Below are positions 51,475-61,611 of a stretch of DNA of 64,000 nt, one piece after another (positions within the stretch are counted from its first letter, which is position 1; each line of letters opens with the position of its first letter). The position numbers and the translations under genes were made by a program. This DNA comes from Lachnospiraceae bacterium (lineage in GTDB: Bacteria > Bacillota > Clostridia > Lachnospirales > Lachnospiraceae), in NCBI GenBank assembly GCA_024682115.1, contig JAIKZO010000046.1:1-64000 (forward strand), written 5' to 3'. The notes under the pieces were generated by a model. That model had not been told where the DNA came from and did no database searches. It was given only the letters and a program-made list of their open reading frames with translations.

Positions 51475-52725
51475 ATGCCCAAAGTAACACCTTTTAAAGC
51501 AATAAGACCGAATAAAGAGGCGGCGCCAAAGTTTTGTGCGCTGCCTTATGATGTATATAACAGGAAGGAAGCGTGTGCGATCGTAAAAGAAAACCCGCTT
51601 TCTTTTCTTTCGATAGACAGGGCCGAGACTTCTTTTTCGGACGATGTCGACACATATGCTCCCGAAGTATATGAAAAAGCAAAAGAACTTCTTAACTTAA
51701 GAATGAATGACGGGACACTCGTAAAAGACGGGAAACCCTGTTATTACATTTACGAGCTTACGATGGACGGACGCAGTCAGAGCGGGATCGTTGCCTGCTC
51801 GTCGGCGGACGATTATCTTAACGGGATCATAAAAAAGCACGAAAATACCCGTGAGGAAAAAGAGATCGACAGGATCAACCATGTTGACATCACGGATGCG
51901 CATACGGGCCCGATCTTCCTTGTTTACAAATCTCAAAAGGAACTGAAGGACATTGTTGCTTCTTTTAAGACCGACGAAAAACAGCTTTATGATTTTACTT
52001 CAGAAGACGGGATAAGACACAGGGCCTTTATGATCGATGATGATACGGTCATCGAAAGGATAAGGAAGATCTTTGAAGAGATCCCCTGCACTTATATAGC
52101 GGACGGACACCACAGATGTGCTTCCGCGGTCAAGGTCGCGGTAAAGAGAAGGAACGAAAACGGAACATCCGGCAGCCCGGAGAAAGGATACGAGAGATTC
52201 CTTTCGGTCATTTTCCCGGATGACGAGCTTATGATCATGCCCTACAACCGCGTGGTGAAAGATCTTAACGGAATGACTTCCGAAGCCTTCATTGAGGCGG
52301 TTAACAAGGCCGGATTCAAAACTGACACGGGAATTGACACTCCTGTCAATCCTTCGAAAAAGGCTGAATTTGGCATGTTTTTGGATGATAAATGGTATAA
52401 ACTGACAGCGGATGAAAAACTGTTATCGACCGATCCGGTCAAAGGATTGGATGTGTCGATCCTCCAGGATAACCTTCTGAAACCCATCCTCGGAATAGAC
52501 GATCCGAGGACCGATAAGAGAATAGATTTTGTCGGAGGGATAAGAGGACTCGGAGAACTTGAAAAAAGATGTCATGAAGATATGAAAGTGGCATTTTCGA
52601 TGTATCCCACTTCAATAAGCGAACTGCTCGATGTTGCGGATGCGGGTCTTTTGATGCCGCCGAAATCCACATGGTTCGAGCCTAAATTAAGATCTGGAAT
52701 GTTCATTCACAGTCTTGAAGATTAA
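51475..52725 (+). CDS. DUF1015 family protein
   Basis: A 416-residue cytosolic protein. The start VTPFKAIRPNKEAAPKFCAL and the motifs LPYDVYNRKEA, DAHTGPIFLVY and YIADGHHRCAS identify DUF1015, a widespread family of unknown function often annotated as HTH-linked or SpoOJ-like and frequently next to serine biosynthesis genes, which are absent here. It follows the GH8 gene by 12 nt with a GGGAG site. Confidence 0.9.
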   Translation: MPKVTPFKAIRPNKEAAPKFCALPYDVYNRKEACAIVKENPLSFLSIDRAETSFSDDVDTYAPEVYEKAKELLNLRMNDGTLVKDGKPCYYIYELTMDGRSQSGIVACSSADDYLNGIIKKHENTREEKEIDRINHVDITDAHTGPIFLVYKSQKELKDIVASFKTDEKQLYDFTSEDGIRHRAFMIDDDTVIERIRKIFEEIPCTYIADGHHRCASAVKVAVKRRNENGTSGSPEKGYERFLSVIFPDDELMIMPYNRVVKDLNGMTSEAFIEAVNKAGFKTDTGIDTPVNPSKKAEFGMFLDDKWYKLTADEKLLSTDPVKGLDVSILQDNLLKPILGIDDPRTDKRIDFVGGIRGLGELEKRCHEDMKVAFSMYPTSISELLDVADAGLLMPPKSTWFEPKLRSGMFIHSLED

Positions 52726-52727
52726 GA

Positions 52728-53969
52728 TCAGGGATTTGCCGTGGCGGTAGGAAAGATGCTCTTTACGGAAGGAGTACCGCTGGTCGTGTACGAAGAAACC
52801 GCTGCGGTTGAAACCACGGGAGATAAAGAACCTGCCGGTACCGAAACGGCGGGTTTTATTACGGAAGGGGTTGCGATCGGAACATTGGTCATGGCGGGGA
52901 TCCCGGTATTTACGGGAGAAGCGCTAAGGACCGCTTCGTAAGCAACACCCAGAATGAAATTCATTATCCTGACGTTGGTCTCAGCGTCATAGTGAAGACC
53001 GGAAACATCTATCTGGCTGAACTCCGTATGATAACCTGAAGTCATGAGAAAACCGTACAGGTCCACAACGGTCACGGCCGAGGTGGATTGATAATCAGCA
53101 TTGTATTTGCTGATGATCGCATTTGCTTCATCATCCGGAACGGGATTGGCGTTCATGCAAACGGGACCTGCGTTAAGCTGGTAGACATGAGTGCAGTTCG
53201 GCAACGTTCCTATGAGTGAAGTATCGTAAGGGATATAGGACTTTGCGCTGGCCTTGTCGAGCAGACAGTCGTTAAGTCCGAACATGTTAAAGAAGGTATA
53301 GCTCTTCTGGTTCCGGATATTTACATTATTATTAAGAAGGTTCAGCATCCTGTTCGTGGCACGCGTGACCGCACCGCTTTGAAGAGAACCGCCGGGTTCG
53401 GCACAGATAACGATTATCCTGTTATCCCTTTTGCAGATAGCATCTATCGCATTTGTCCTGTCGGCATAGTAGTAAAGGCTTTCGTAATTGTCGTTGTCCC
53501 AAAGAGCCTTAATAAGAGAGCATGCACGACTGTCTCCGAGGATCAGGATCACATCGCAGGGAGTGTTCTTGGAACTTGTTTTTGAGAAATTATTGTTCCC
53601 AACGTTGGGAGACAGGGTCGGAACCGCGGGGACCGCAGGTGTTATGACCGCATCCGTTGAGGGAACCGGAGTTGCGACCGTGCCGGGTACCGCAGAACTC
53701 TGGGCGGGGGTAGCAGTGATGCCTGAAATCGTAGTTCCGGGGACCGTGCCGACAGGGGCAACCGTCGTGCCTGCCGGAACAACCGGAAGTGCGGGCGTGG
53801 CTGTCGGAGAGTTACCGCCATCCCTCGGGATCACCGTCATCGACTGACCGGGCGTCGGAGTGGATGCGAATGTGTTCGTATATATATAAGAAGAAACACA
53901 TGTGGCACATATTATAATAAGAAGATATTTGATTATAAGATCGAATAAACGCATTTTTTTACTTTTCAT
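52728..53969 (-). CDS. Secreted SGNH-like protein with Pro/Thr-rich linker
   Basis: About 413 residues. A signal anchor (~6-28) is followed by ~95 residues of low-complexity Pro/Thr/Val/Ala linker, then an SGNH-like domain with VILILGDSRACSL (Ser nucleophile), FFNMFGLNDCLL and VSGLHYDAE (terminal His), and a second low-complexity C-terminal tail. It probably acts on the cell wall or its glycans. I chose ATG 53969 because a -10 box ends 10 nt upstream; there is no ribosome-binding site. It stands alone, divergent from the ribosomal operon. Confidence 0.72.
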   Translation of the reverse strand: MKSKKMRLFDLIIKYLLIIICATCVSSYIYTNTFASTPTPGQSMTVIPRDGGNSPTATPALPVVPAGTTVAPVGTVPGTTISGITATPAQSSAVPGTVATPVPSTDAVITPAVPAVPTLSPNVGNNNFSKTSSKNTPCDVILILGDSRACSLIKALWDNDNYESLYYYADRTNAIDAICKRDNRIIVICAEPGGSLQSGAVTRATNRMLNLLNNNVNIRNQKSYTFFNMFGLNDCLLDKASAKSYIPYDTSLIGTLPNCTHVYQLNAGPVCMNANPVPDDEANAIISKYNADYQSTSAVTVVDLYGFLMTSGYHTEFSQIDVSGLHYDAETNVRIMNFILGVAYEAVLSASPVNTGIPAMTNVPIATPSVIKPAVSVPAGSLSPVVSTAAVSSYTTSGTPSVKSIFPTATANP

Positions 53970-53979
53970 ACCGTCAAAC

Positions 53980-54008
53980 AGTATATCACGCATGTTCTGC
54001 AAGGTCAA
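53980..54008 (-). promoter_or_regulatory. Promoter of the secreted SGNH gene
   Basis: On the minus strand TTGACC (54008-54003), 17-nt spacer, TATACT (53985-53980). The transcript would start near 53973, leaving a leader of about 4 nt. Confidence 0.65.
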
Positions 54009-54121
54009 AGATTTTGGCAAAAACAATTACTATATATAGTAGGAACTCATTCACGGGCACACTATTGGTAGATTGCACAAACAATCTTCCGAAAATCTGT
54101 AAAATTTATATAAAAAAATGC

Positions 54122-54150
54122 TTGCAATACCCGAAAGTATCCTATATACT
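54122..54150 (+). promoter_or_regulatory. Strong promoter of the S10 operon
   Basis: TTGCAA (54122-54127), 17-nt spacer, TATACT (54145-54150). This is close to a housekeeping consensus promoter and puts the transcript start near 54157. The upstream ~60 nt are very AT-rich, like an UP element. Confidence 0.85.
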
Positions 54151-54156
54151 AGTTTT

Positions 54157-54464
54157 TGCTGTGACATGATAGCGATGAAGCGCGAGGTTGCTGCATGGCC
54201 GCGAGGATATGCAGGTTTTCCGTGGAGCGAATGTCAAGGTCCCCGAAATGTTGCATTCGGAGGACGAAAGAACCTGACGACAAGTCACTGTACGAGTTAT
54301 GTCTGCCGCAGAGCAGAAACACGGGCGTAAAGATGCCATCATTCAAAAGCGGGAAACCGCATATATTTTTTGAAAGATGTCAGGACACGCACGGAGACGT
54401 GTACAGTCACCAGCTTGTCGTACTTAATCTTTATTAAAAGTACGAAAAGGAGGCGACTTTTTTT
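54157..54464 (+). promoter_or_regulatory. S10 operon leader RNA with foldable elements
   Basis: About 308 nt without a gene. TCGTACTT (54418-54425) and AAGTACGA (54438-54445) form an 8-bp stem directly before AGGAGG (54448-54453), so the ribosome site could be gated. ACACG (54385-54389) pairs with CGTGT (54398-54402), while ACTGTAC (54287-54293) can pair with GTACAGT (54401-54407); the two share bases and are thus mutually exclusive, as in a switch. A CTGCAT/ATGCAG hairpin lies near the 5' end. The E. coli S10 leader is bound by L4; whether this one is controlled by a ribosomal protein is unknown. Confidence 0.55.
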
Positions 54465-54785
54465 ATGGCAACAACACAGGTAATGAGAATCACTCTCAAG
54501 GCTTATGATCACCAGATGGTTGATGCATCTGCCAAAAAGATCATCGACACAGTCAAGAAGACAGGATCTACGGTCAGCGGACCGGTACCCCTTCCCACTA
54601 AAAAAGAGGTAGTTACGATCCTCAGGGCAGTACATAAGTATAAGGATTCCCGCGAGCAGTTTGAGCAGAGAACCCACAAGAGACTTATCGATGTCCTTAC
54701 ACCTACACAGAAGACCGTTGAGGCTCTTCAGAAGGTCGAAATGCCTGCAGGTGTTTACATTGACATTAAGATGAAAGAAAAGTAA
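54465..54785 (+). CDS. rpsJ: 30S ribosomal protein S10
   Basis: A 106-residue S10: [20 protein letters not shown] start and the late [19 protein letters not shown] motif are family-typical. It sits in the 30S head and also acts as NusE in antitermination. First gene of the S10 operon; AGGAGG lies 11 nt before the ATG. Confidence 0.97.
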   Translation: MATTQVMRITLKAYDHQMVDASAKKIIDTVKKTGSTVSGPVPLPTKKEVVTILRAVHKYKDSREQFEQRTHKRLIDVLTPTQKTVEALQKVEMPAGVYIDIKMKEK

Positions 54786-54845
54786 GAAAAAAGTTTCAAA
54801 ACTAGTATGGTCCGATCGGACCCGCTGTAGAAAGGATGGAAACAA

Positions 54846-55529
54846 ATGAAAAAAGCTATTTTGGCTACTAAAGTCGGAATGACTCAGATCTTCAACGAAG
54901 ACGGCGTGCTGGTACCCGTTACGGTATTACAGGCTGGTCCCTGCTTCGTTACACAGATCAAGACAAAGGAAAATGACGGATACGAAGCTGTTCAGGTCGG
55001 TTTTGTTGACAAGAAGGAAAGGATCGTCAACAAGGACAAGGGCGGCAGAAAAGAAGTTGCACACAGAAACGGTGTCGGCAAGGCAATGAAGGGACACTTC
55101 GAGAAGGCCGGCGTTTCAAGCAAGAGATTCGTCAGAGAGTTCAAGTTTGAAAATACTGCTGATTACACCCTTGGCGCAGAGATCAAGGCAGATATCTTCG
55201 AAGTCGGCGACAAGATCGATGCTTCAGCTATTTCAAAGGGTAAAGGATATCAGGGTGCCATTAAGAGATTAGGCCAGCACAGAGGACCTATGAAGCACGG
55301 TTCCAAGTTCCACCGTCATCAGGGTTCCAACGGTGCATGTTCATCTCCCAGCCGTGTATTTAAAGGCAAGGGAATGCCCGGTCACATGGGATGCGTTAAG
55401 GTTACGGTTCAGAACCTTGAAGTAGTAAGGGTTGACGCCGATAAGAACCTTATCCTTGTAAAGGGCGCGGTTCCCGGTTCAAAGAAGGCTTTGGTCACGA
55501 TAAAAGAGACCGTTAAAGCCGAGGCTTGA
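54846..55529 (+). CDS. rplC: 50S ribosomal protein L3
   Basis: A 227-residue L3: [19 protein letters not shown] at the N-terminus and [20 protein letters not shown] plus [10 protein letters not shown] are hallmark segments reaching the peptidyl-transferase centre. Slightly long compared with ~210 residues usual. 60 nt after rpsJ. Confidence 0.97.
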   Translation: MKKAILATKVGMTQIFNEDGVLVPVTVLQAGPCFVTQIKTKENDGYEAVQVGFVDKKERIVNKDKGGRKEVAHRNGVGKAMKGHFEKAGVSSKRFVREFKFENTADYTLGAEIKADIFEVGDKIDASAISKGKGYQGAIKRLGQHRGPMKHGSKFHRHQGSNGACSSPSRVFKGKGMPGHMGCVKVTVQNLEVVRVDADKNLILVKGAVPGSKKALVTIKETVKAEA

Positions 55530-55559
55530 TCAAAGGAAGATGAAAGGAGGAAACTTTAG

Positions 55560-56180
55560 ATGGCAAAAGTATCTGTATTTAATATGGAAGGAAAAGAAGT
55601 TGGTACGATCGACTTGAATGATGCCGTTTTCGGAGCTCCGATAAACGAGCACCTCGTTCATATGGCAGTCGTACAGCAGCTTGCTAATAATCGTCAGGGC
55701 ACACAGAAGGCGAAGACACGTTCGGAAGTATCCGGAGGTGGAAGAAAGCCCTGGAGACAGAAGGGAACAGGTCACGCAAGACAGGGTTCCACAAGATCAC
55801 CTCAGTGGACAGGCGGCGGTGTTGTATTCGCTCCCGTTCCGAGAGATTACTCATTCAAGCTTAACAAGAAGGAAAAGAGAGCTGCCCTTAAGAGCGCACT
55901 TTCAAGCAGAGTGACCGACGGCAAGCTTATCGTAGTGGACGAGCTTAAGTTTGATGAGATCAAGACAAAGAAGTTTGCAGCCGTTCTTGAAGCACTCAAG
56001 ATCTCAAAGGCATTGGTAGTTCTCGGTGACGTAGATAAGAACGTTATCCTTTCAGCAAGGAACATCCCCAATGTTAAGACGGCTCAGGTAAATACAATCA
56101 ACGTTTACGATATCCTCAAGGGAGACACACTCGTTCTTACCAAGGATGCCGTAGCTAAGATCGAGGAGGTGTATGCATAA
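55560..56180 (+). CDS. rplD: 50S ribosomal protein L4
   Basis: A 206-residue L4: [22 protein letters not shown] and the exit-tunnel loop around [21 protein letters not shown]4 regulates the S10 operon in E. coli; whether it does here is open. Stop overlaps the rplW start by 1 nt. Confidence 0.96.
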   Translation: MAKVSVFNMEGKEVGTIDLNDAVFGAPINEHLVHMAVVQQLANNRQGTQKAKTRSEVSGGGRKPWRQKGTGHARQGSTRSPQWTGGGVVFAPVPRDYSFKLNKKEKRAALKSALSSRVTDGKLIVVDELKFDEIKTKKFAAVLEALKISKALVVLGDVDKNVILSARNIPNVKTAQVNTINVYDILKGDTLVLTKDAVAKIEEVYA

Positions 56181-56479
56181 TGGCTGATATAAAATATTAT
56201 GACGTTATCCTTAAGCCTGTGATTACTGAAAAGAGTATGTCAGGTATGGGCGAAAAGAAGTATACCTTCTTGGTTCACCCCGAAGCTAATAAAACCATGG
56301 TCAAGGAAGCTGTTGAAAAGATGTTCGACGGCGCAAAGGTTAAGAAAGTCAACACCATGAACTGCGAAGGTAAGACAAAGAGACGCGGTTATGTGTTCGG
56401 CAAGACTGCCAAGACCAAAAAGGCTGTTGTCTGGCTCACCGATGACAGTAAGGACATTGAGATCTTCTCAGGTCTGTAA
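56180..56479 (+). CDS. rplW: 50S ribosomal protein L23
   Basis: A 99-residue L23: [15 protein letters not shown] start and [18 protein letters not shown]. Lies at the tunnel exit, where SRP and trigger factor dock. Coupled to rplD by TAATG. Confidence 0.96.
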   Translation: MADIKYYDVILKPVITEKSMSGMGEKKYTFLVHPEANKTMVKEAVEKMFDGAKVKKVNTMNCEGKTKRRGYVFGKTAKTKKAVVWLTDDSKDIEIFSGL

Positions 56480-56501
56480 ATCGTTGAAAGGAGAATAAGT
56501 C

Positions 56502-57344
56502 ATGGGAATCAAAACATATAATCCATATACACCTTCGAGAAGAAATATGACCGGTTCAGACTTTGCAGAGATCACAAAGACAGCTCCCGAGAAGTCACTT
56601 CTTGTTTCAAAGAACCACAAAGCCGGACGTAACAATCAGGGTAAGATCACGGTCAGACATCGCGGAGGCGGTGCAAAGAATAAATACAGAATAGTAGATT
56701 TCAAGCGTTATAAGGACGGTATCCCCGCTACTGTAGTAGGAATCGAGTACGACCCCAACAGAACGGCCAACATCGCACTTATATGCTATGCCGACGGAGA
56801 AAAGGCATACATCCTTGCTCCCGAAGGACTTAAGGACGGCATGAAGATCATGAACGGTCCCGAAGCCGAAGTAAGAGTAGGTAACTGCCTTCCCTTAGAG
56901 CTCATCCCCGTTGGTACACAGGTTCACAACATAGAGCTTTATCCCGGTAAGGGCGGCCAGATGGTCCGCAGTGCCGGTAACAGCGCCCAGCTTATGGCTA
57001 AAGAAGGTAAGTACGCTACACTTCGTCTTCCTTCGGGCGAAATGAGAATGGTCCCTTTAAACTGCAGAGCTACAGTCGGGATCGTAGGTAATGTTGATCA
57101 CAACCTTATTAAGATCGGTAAAGCCGGACGTAAGCGTTTGATGGGTATCCGTCCTACAGTCCGCGGTTCGGTCATGAACCCTAACGACCACCCTCACGGA
57201 GGTGGTGAAGGTAAGTGTAGTATCGGTCGTCCCGGTCCCTGCACACCTTGGGGTAAGCCTGCCCTCGGTCTTAAGACACGTAAGAAGAATAAGGCTTCCA
57301 ATAAGCTGATCGTCAGAAGACGTGATGGTAGAGCTATCAAGTAA
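56502..57344 (+). CDS. rplB: 50S ribosomal protein L2
   Basis: A 280-residue L2: [20 protein letters not shown] start, [19 protein letters not shown] and the C-terminal [18 protein letters not shown] with the functionally important His. Needed for subunit joining. Confidence 0.97.
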   Translation: MGIKTYNPYTPSRRNMTGSDFAEITKTAPEKSLLVSKNHKAGRNNQGKITVRHRGGGAKNKYRIVDFKRYKDGIPATVVGIEYDPNRTANIALICYADGEKAYILAPEGLKDGMKIMNGPEAEVRVGNCLPLELIPVGTQVHNIELYPGKGGQMVRSAGNSAQLMAKEGKYATLRLPSGEMRMVPLNCRATVGIVGNVDHNLIKIGKAGRKRLMGIRPTVRGSVMNPNDHPHGGGEGKCSIGRPGPCTPWGKPALGLKTRKKNKASNKLIVRRRDGRAIK

Positions 57345-57362
57345 TAAGGAGGAGAGAAGAAA

Positions 57363-57644
57363 ATGGCTAGATCACTTAAAAAAGGACCTTTTGCGGATGC
57401 AAGTCTTCTTAAAAAGGTGGATGCGATGAATGCATCAGGACAGAAGCAGGTTATCAAGACCTGGTCGCGTCGTTCTACTATCTTCCCTTCTTTTGTGGGA
57501 CATACATTTGCGGTACATGACGGAAGAAAGCATGTTCCGGTATATGTTACGGAAGATATGGTCGGACATAAATTAGGCGAGTTCGTTGCCACAAGAACCT
57601 ACAGAGGTCACGGCAAGGACGAAAAGAAGTCTAAGGTAAAGTAA
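57363..57644 (+). CDS. rpsS: 30S ribosomal protein S19
   Basis: A 93-residue S19: [19 protein letters not shown] and [19 protein letters not shown] are typical; located in the 30S head next to S13. Preceded by GGAGGAG. Confidence 0.97.
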   Translation: MARSLKKGPFADASLLKKVDAMNASGQKQVIKTWSRRSTIFPSFVGHTFAVHDGRKHVPVYVTEDMVGHKLGEFVATRTYRGHGKDEKKSKVK

Positions 57645-57660
57645 GATAAGGAGGTTTATC

Positions 57661-58065
57661 ATGGCAAAAGGACATAGATCCCAGATCAAGAGAGAAAGAA
57701 ATGCGCAGAAAGATGTAAGACCTTCAGCTAAGTTATCTTACGCAAGGATTTCTGTTCAGAAAGCGTGTTTCGTACTTGATGCGATCAGAGGAAAGGATGT
57801 TGAAGCGGCTTTGGGACTTCTTACATACAGCCCCAGATACGGTTCAGCTATCATAAAGAAGTTAGTGGAATCAGCAAAGGCTAATGCAGAATATCTGTAC
57901 AGCCAGGATCCTACCAAATATCCAAATCCCGAGAACCTTTACGTAGCACAGTGCTATGCAGACAAAGGTCCTACGATGAAGAGAGTACAGCCCAGAGCAC
58001 AGGGTAGAGCTTACAGGATCGAAAAGAGAATGAGCCACATCACCGTTGTTCTGGATGAGAGATAA
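57661..58065 (+). CDS. rplV: 50S ribosomal protein L22
   Basis: A 134-residue L22: [23 protein letters not shown]... start of the globular domain and the tunnel-loop end [20 protein letters not shown]. Tunnel-loop mutations in L22 give macrolide resistance in other bacteria; the loop here looks ordinary. Confidence 0.95.
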   Translation: MAKGHRSQIKRERNAQKDVRPSAKLSYARISVQKACFVLDAIRGKDVEAALGLLTYSPRYGSAIIKKLVESAKANAEYLYSQDPTKYPNPENLYVAQCYADKGPTMKRVQPRAQGRAYRIEKRMSHITVVLDER

Positions 58066-58079
58066 GGAGGAAATGGATA

Positions 58080-58757
58080 ATGGGACAGAAAGTTAATCCT
58101 CACGGCTTAAGAGTCGGTATCATAAAGGATTGGGATTCCAGATGGTATGCAGAAGAAGAATTTGCTGATTTTCTGGTTGAAGATAACGAGATAAGAAAGT
58201 ATCTCAAGAAAAAGCTCTACAGCGCCGGCATCTCAAAGATCGAGATCGAAAGAGCGGCTGACAGAGTAAAGGTGATCGTTTTCACGGCTAAGCCCGGTGT
58301 TGTTATCGGAAAGGGCGGTACCGAGATCGAGATCACAAAGAAAGAACTTACAAAGCTCACGAACGGTAAAAAGGTTTCCGTTGATATCAAGGAGATCAAG
58401 CGTCCCGATAAGGATGCACAGCTCGTAGCAGAGAACATAGCTCAGCAGCTTGAGAACCGTGTTTCTTTCCGTCGTGCGATGAAGTCTTGCATGGGTAGGA
58501 CCATGAAGGCGGGTGCACTCGGAATCAAGGCTTGCTGTTCAGGTCGTTTGGGCGGAGCAGATATTGCACGTTCAGAGTTCTATTCAGAGGGAACTATTCC
58601 CCTTCAGACACTGCGTGCCGACATTGAATACGGTTTCGCAGAGGCTGACACCACATACGGTAAGGTTGGTGTCAAGGTTTGGATCTACAAAGGTGAGGTC
58701 CTTCCTTCCAAGAAGTCCGAGGAAGAAGAGAATACTAACGAAGGGAGCGAAAAATAA
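58080..58757 (+). CDS. rpsC: 30S ribosomal protein S3
   Basis: A 225-residue S3: [19 protein letters not shown] start, KH-type [11 protein letters not shown] and [13 protein letters not shown]. Part of the mRNA entry helicase. An acidic C-terminal tail ([15 protein letters not shown]) extends the family core. Overlaps rplP by 1 nt (TAATG). Confidence 0.97.
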   Translation: MGQKVNPHGLRVGIIKDWDSRWYAEEEFADFLVEDNEIRKYLKKKLYSAGISKIEIERAADRVKVIVFTAKPGVVIGKGGTEIEITKKELTKLTNGKKVSVDIKEIKRPDKDAQLVAENIAQQLENRVSFRRAMKSCMGRTMKAGALGIKACCSGRLGGADIARSEFYSEGTIPLQTLRADIEYGFAEADTTYGKVGVKVWIYKGEVLPSKKSEEEENTNEGSEK

Positions 58758-59188
58758 TGTTAATGCCGAAAAGAGTAAAGCGTCGTAAGCAGTTCCGCGG
58801 CACTATGGCCGGAAAAGCTACGCGTGGTAATAAGATCAGCTACGGTGAGTACGGTATCGTTGCTACCGAACCCTGCTGGATCAAGTCAAATCAGATTGAA
58901 GCAGCCAGAGTTGCAATGACCCGTTACATCAAGCGTGGCGGTAAAGTATGGATTAAGATTTTCCCTGACAAGCCCATTACAGCAAAGGGTCTCGGAGTTC
59001 GTATGGGTAAAGGTAAAGGTGCCACAGAGTACTGGGTAGCCGTTGTTAAGCCCGGTCGTGTAATGTTTGAGATCGCAGGCGTAGGCGAAGAAGTTGCCAA
59101 GGAAGCATTGAGATTAGCGACACACAAGCTTCCCTGCAAGTGCAAGATCGTCTCTAAGGCCGACTTGGAAGGTGGTGTAGCAGAATGA
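58757..59188 (+). CDS. rplP: 50S ribosomal protein L16
   Basis: A 143-residue L16: [20 protein letters not shown] and [20 protein letters not shown]. Supports the A-site tRNA. Ends in an ATGA overlap with rpmC. Confidence 0.97.
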   Translation: MLMPKRVKRRKQFRGTMAGKATRGNKISYGEYGIVATEPCWIKSNQIEAARVAMTRYIKRGGKVWIKIFPDKPITAKGLGVRMGKGKGATEYWVAVVKPGRVMFEIAGVGEEVAKEALRLATHKLPCKCKIVSKADLEGGVAE

Positions 59189-59391
59189 AGAGCAGTAAGT
59201 ATTTAAATGATTTAAAAGGTAAGTCAGCTGCAGAACTCAACCAGGATCTGGTAGCTGCCAAGAAAGAACTTTTCAATTTGAGATTCCAGAATGCAACTAA
59301 CCAGTTGGATAACACTGCAAGGATCACAGAAGTAAGAAAGAACATCGCCAGGATCCAGACACTGATCACACAGAAGGCGAAGGAAGCTTAA
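59185..59391 (+). CDS. rpmC: 50S ribosomal protein L29
   Basis: A 68-residue L29: [20 protein letters not shown] and [18 protein letters not shown]. Sits near the tunnel exit. Followed by a 40-nt gap to rpsQ. Confidence 0.96.
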   Translation: MKSSKYLNDLKGKSAAELNQDLVAAKKELFNLRFQNATNQLDNTARITEVRKNIARIQTLITQKAKEA

Positions 59392-59431
59392 CCTAGCGGT
59401 AGGAACTCATTAAGAAAGGAGACTAACAGTC

Positions 59432-59689
59432 GTGGAAGCAAGAAATTTAAGAAAAACACGTGTCGGCAAAGTTGTCAGCAACAAGATGGACAAGACTATC
59501 GTGGTAGCTATAGAAAATCATGTTAAGCATCCTTTGTACAAGAAGATCGTTAAGGATACTTACAAGCTTAAGGCACATGACGAGAACAACGAATGCCAGA
59601 TAGGTGATACTGTTAAAGTTATGGAGACAAGACCTCTTTCAAAGGATAAGAGATGGAGACTTGTTGAGATAGTAGAGAAAGTTAAGTAA
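59432..59689 (+). CDS. rpsQ: 30S ribosomal protein S17
   Basis: An 85-residue S17: [20 protein letters not shown] start, then [19 protein letters not shown] and [20 protein letters not shown] start, with AAAGGAG about 11 nt upstream. Confidence 0.96.
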   Translation: MEARNLRKTRVGKVVSNKMDKTIVVAIENHVKHPLYKKIVKDTYKLKAHDENNECQIGDTVKVMETRPLSKDKRWRLVEIVEKVK

Positions 59690-59708
59690 CCAGGAAAGGA
59701 GAATTAGC

Positions 59709-60077
59709 ATGATTCAACAGGAAAGCAGACTCAAGGTCGCTGATAATACCGGTGCTAAGGAAATCCTTTGCATTAGGGTTATGGGCGGATCTACAAGAAG
59801 ATATGCAAAGATCGGCGATATTATCGTCGCTACGGTTAAGGATGCTACTCCCGGCGGTGTTGTTAAAAAGGGTGATGTAGTTAAGGCCGTAGTTGTACGT
59901 ACGGTAAAGGGAACCCGTCGTAAGGACGGTTCATATATCAAATTTGATGAGAACGCAGCTGTTATCATCAAGGATGATAAGACTCCCAGAGGAACACGTA
60001 TTTTTGGACCCGTAGCAAGAGAGCTTCGTGAGAAACAGTTCATGAAGATTGTTTCCTTGGCGCCGGAAGTATTATAG
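59709..60077 (+). CDS. rplN: 50S ribosomal protein L14
   Basis: A 122-residue L14: [20 protein letters not shown] and a C-terminal [20 protein letters not shown]. Usual length and motifs. Confidence 0.97.
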   Translation: MIQQESRLKVADNTGAKEILCIRVMGGSTRRYAKIGDIIVATVKDATPGGVVKKGDVVKAVVVRTVKGTRRKDGSYIKFDENAAVIIKDDKTPRGTRIFGPVARELREKQFMKIVSLAPEVL

Positions 60078-60089
60078 GAGGAGACGATA

Positions 60090-60401
60090 ATGGCTAGTTT
60101 AAAGATTAAATCAGGTGATACCGTACGAGTTATCGCCGGTAAGGATAAGGGTGCAGAGGGCAAGGTATTGTCGGTTGATGTCAGCGGTAAGAAAGTCGTT
60201 GTCGAAGGCGTTAACATGGCTACCAAGCACACAAAGCCTTCAGCTGCTAACCAGAATGGCGGAATTATTCAAAAGGAAGCCCCTCTTGACATCTCCAATG
60301 TAATGTATGTTCATAAGGGCAAGACAACACGCATAGGCTTTAAGACAGAGAAGGACAAGAAGGTCCGCTTCGCAAAGTCTACGGGCGATGTTATTGATTA
60401 A
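60090..60401 (+). CDS. rplX: 50S ribosomal protein L24
   Basis: A 103-residue L24 with the KOW-type IKSGDTVRVIAGKDKGAEGK motif and the GGIIQKEAPLDISNVMYV segment. Assembly initiator of the 50S subunit. Confidence 0.97.
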   Translation: MASLKIKSGDTVRVIAGKDKGAEGKVLSVDVSGKKVVVEGVNMATKHTKPSAANQNGGIIQKEAPLDISNVMYVHKGKTTRIGFKTEKDKKVRFAKSTGDVID

Positions 60402-60426
60402 TTCTTAAGGAAGGAGAACATTTAGC

Positions 60427-60966
60427 GTGAGCAGATTAAAAGAAACATATAAGAACGAGATCGTAGACGCTATGATCAAAAAGTTCGGATATAAAAACAT
60501 AATGGAAGTTCCGAAGCTCAACAAGATCGTTGTTAACATGGGTGTCGGAGAAGCCAAAGAAAACGCTAAGGTTTTGGAATCGGCCGTAAAGGATCTTGAG
60601 ACCATTACCGGACAGAAAGCTGTTCTTACAAAGGCTAAGAAGTCAATAGCTAACTTCAAGCTCCGTGAAGGACAGAACATCGGATGTAAAGTTACTCTCC
60701 GCGGCGAAAAGATGTACGATTTCCTGGACAGACTCGTAAACCTTGCACTTCCCCGTGTACGTGACTTCAGAGGCGTTAATCCCGATGCATTCGACGGCAG
60801 AGGAAACTATGCTCTGGGTATCAAGGAACAGATCATTTTCCCTGAGATAGAGTACGATAAGATCGACAAGGTAAGAGGTATGGACGTCATCTTTGTTACA
60901 ACAGCAAAGACAGACGAGGAAGCACGCGAACTGTTAAAGTTATTTAACATGCCTTTCGCAAAGTAG
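60427..60966 (+). CDS. rplE: 50S ribosomal protein L5
   Basis: A 179-residue L5: [20 protein letters not shown] start, [15 protein letters not shown] and [20 protein letters not shown]. Contacts 5S rRNA and P-site tRNA. GTG start with GGAGA about 9 nt upstream. Confidence 0.97.
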   Translation: MSRLKETYKNEIVDAMIKKFGYKNIMEVPKLNKIVVNMGVGEAKENAKVLESAVKDLETITGQKAVLTKAKKSIANFKLREGQNIGCKVTLRGEKMYDFLDRLVNLALPRVRDFRGVNPDAFDGRGNYALGIKEQIIFPEIEYDKIDKVRGMDVIFVTTAKTDEEARELLKLFNMPFAK

Positions 60967-60979
60967 GAGGAGAACAGTT

Positions 60980-61165
60980 ATGGCTAAGACAGCAATGAAA
61001 ATCAAGCAGAAGCGTACTCCTAGGTTCTCTACTCAGGCTTACAGCCGTTGTAGGATCTGCGGACGTCCCCATGCTTATTTGAGAAAATACGGAATCTGCA
61101 GAGTATGTTTCCGTGAATTAGCATACAAGGGAGAGATCCCCGGTGTTAAGAAAGCAAGTTGGTAA
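60980..61165 (+). CDS. rpsZ: 30S ribosomal protein S14 type Z (zinc-binding)
   Basis: A 61-residue short S14 with four Cys in [20 protein letters not shown] (CxxC ... CxxC). This zinc form is usual in Firmicutes; a zinc-independent paralog is not in the window. Confidence 0.96.
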   Translation: MAKTAMKIKQKRTPRFSTQAYSRCRICGRPHAYLRKYGICRVCFRELAYKGEIPGVKKASW

Positions 61166-61179
61166 GGAGGTAATTTGAA

Positions 61180-61581
61180 ATGACAATGAGTGATCCTATT
61201 GCAGATATGCTTACGAGAATCCGTAACGCAAATACTGCTAAGCATGATACTGTTGATATTCCTTCTTCCAAGATGAAGCTTGCTATAGCGGATATCCTTT
61301 TAGAAGAAGGTTATATCAGGAAATACGACGTTATCGATGACGGCAACTTCAAGACCATCCGCATCGCTCTTAAGTACGGTCAGGACCGTAACGAGAGGAT
61401 CATAAGCGGTCTTAAGAGGATCTCTAAGCCCGGTCTTAGGATCTATGCCGGTAAGGAAGAACTCCCCAAGGTTTTAGGAGGTCTCGGAATCGCGATCATC
61501 TCTACGAACCAGGGTGTTATCACCGATAAGAAAGCCAGAGAATTACAGGTAGGCGGCGAAGTGCTCGCTTACGTATGGTAG
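61180..61581 (+). CDS. rpsH: 30S ribosomal protein S8
   Basis: A 133-residue S8: [20 protein letters not shown] start and the C-terminal [20 protein letters not shown]8 is a repressor of the spc operon in E. coli. Confidence 0.97.
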   Translation: MTMSDPIADMLTRIRNANTAKHDTVDIPSSKMKLAIADILLEEGYIRKYDVIDDGNFKTIRIALKYGQDRNERIISGLKRISKPGLRIYAGKEELPKVLGGLGIAIISTNQGVITDKKARELQVGGEVLAYVW

Positions 61582-61611
61582 TTTGCACATATTAAAATAG
61601 GAGGTACGGGC

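Noticed and set aside
54039-59411. A shared word GTAGGAACTCATT before the ribosomal operon and in the rpmC-rpsQ gap.
   Set aside because: A 13-nt match in 64 kb is expected by chance.
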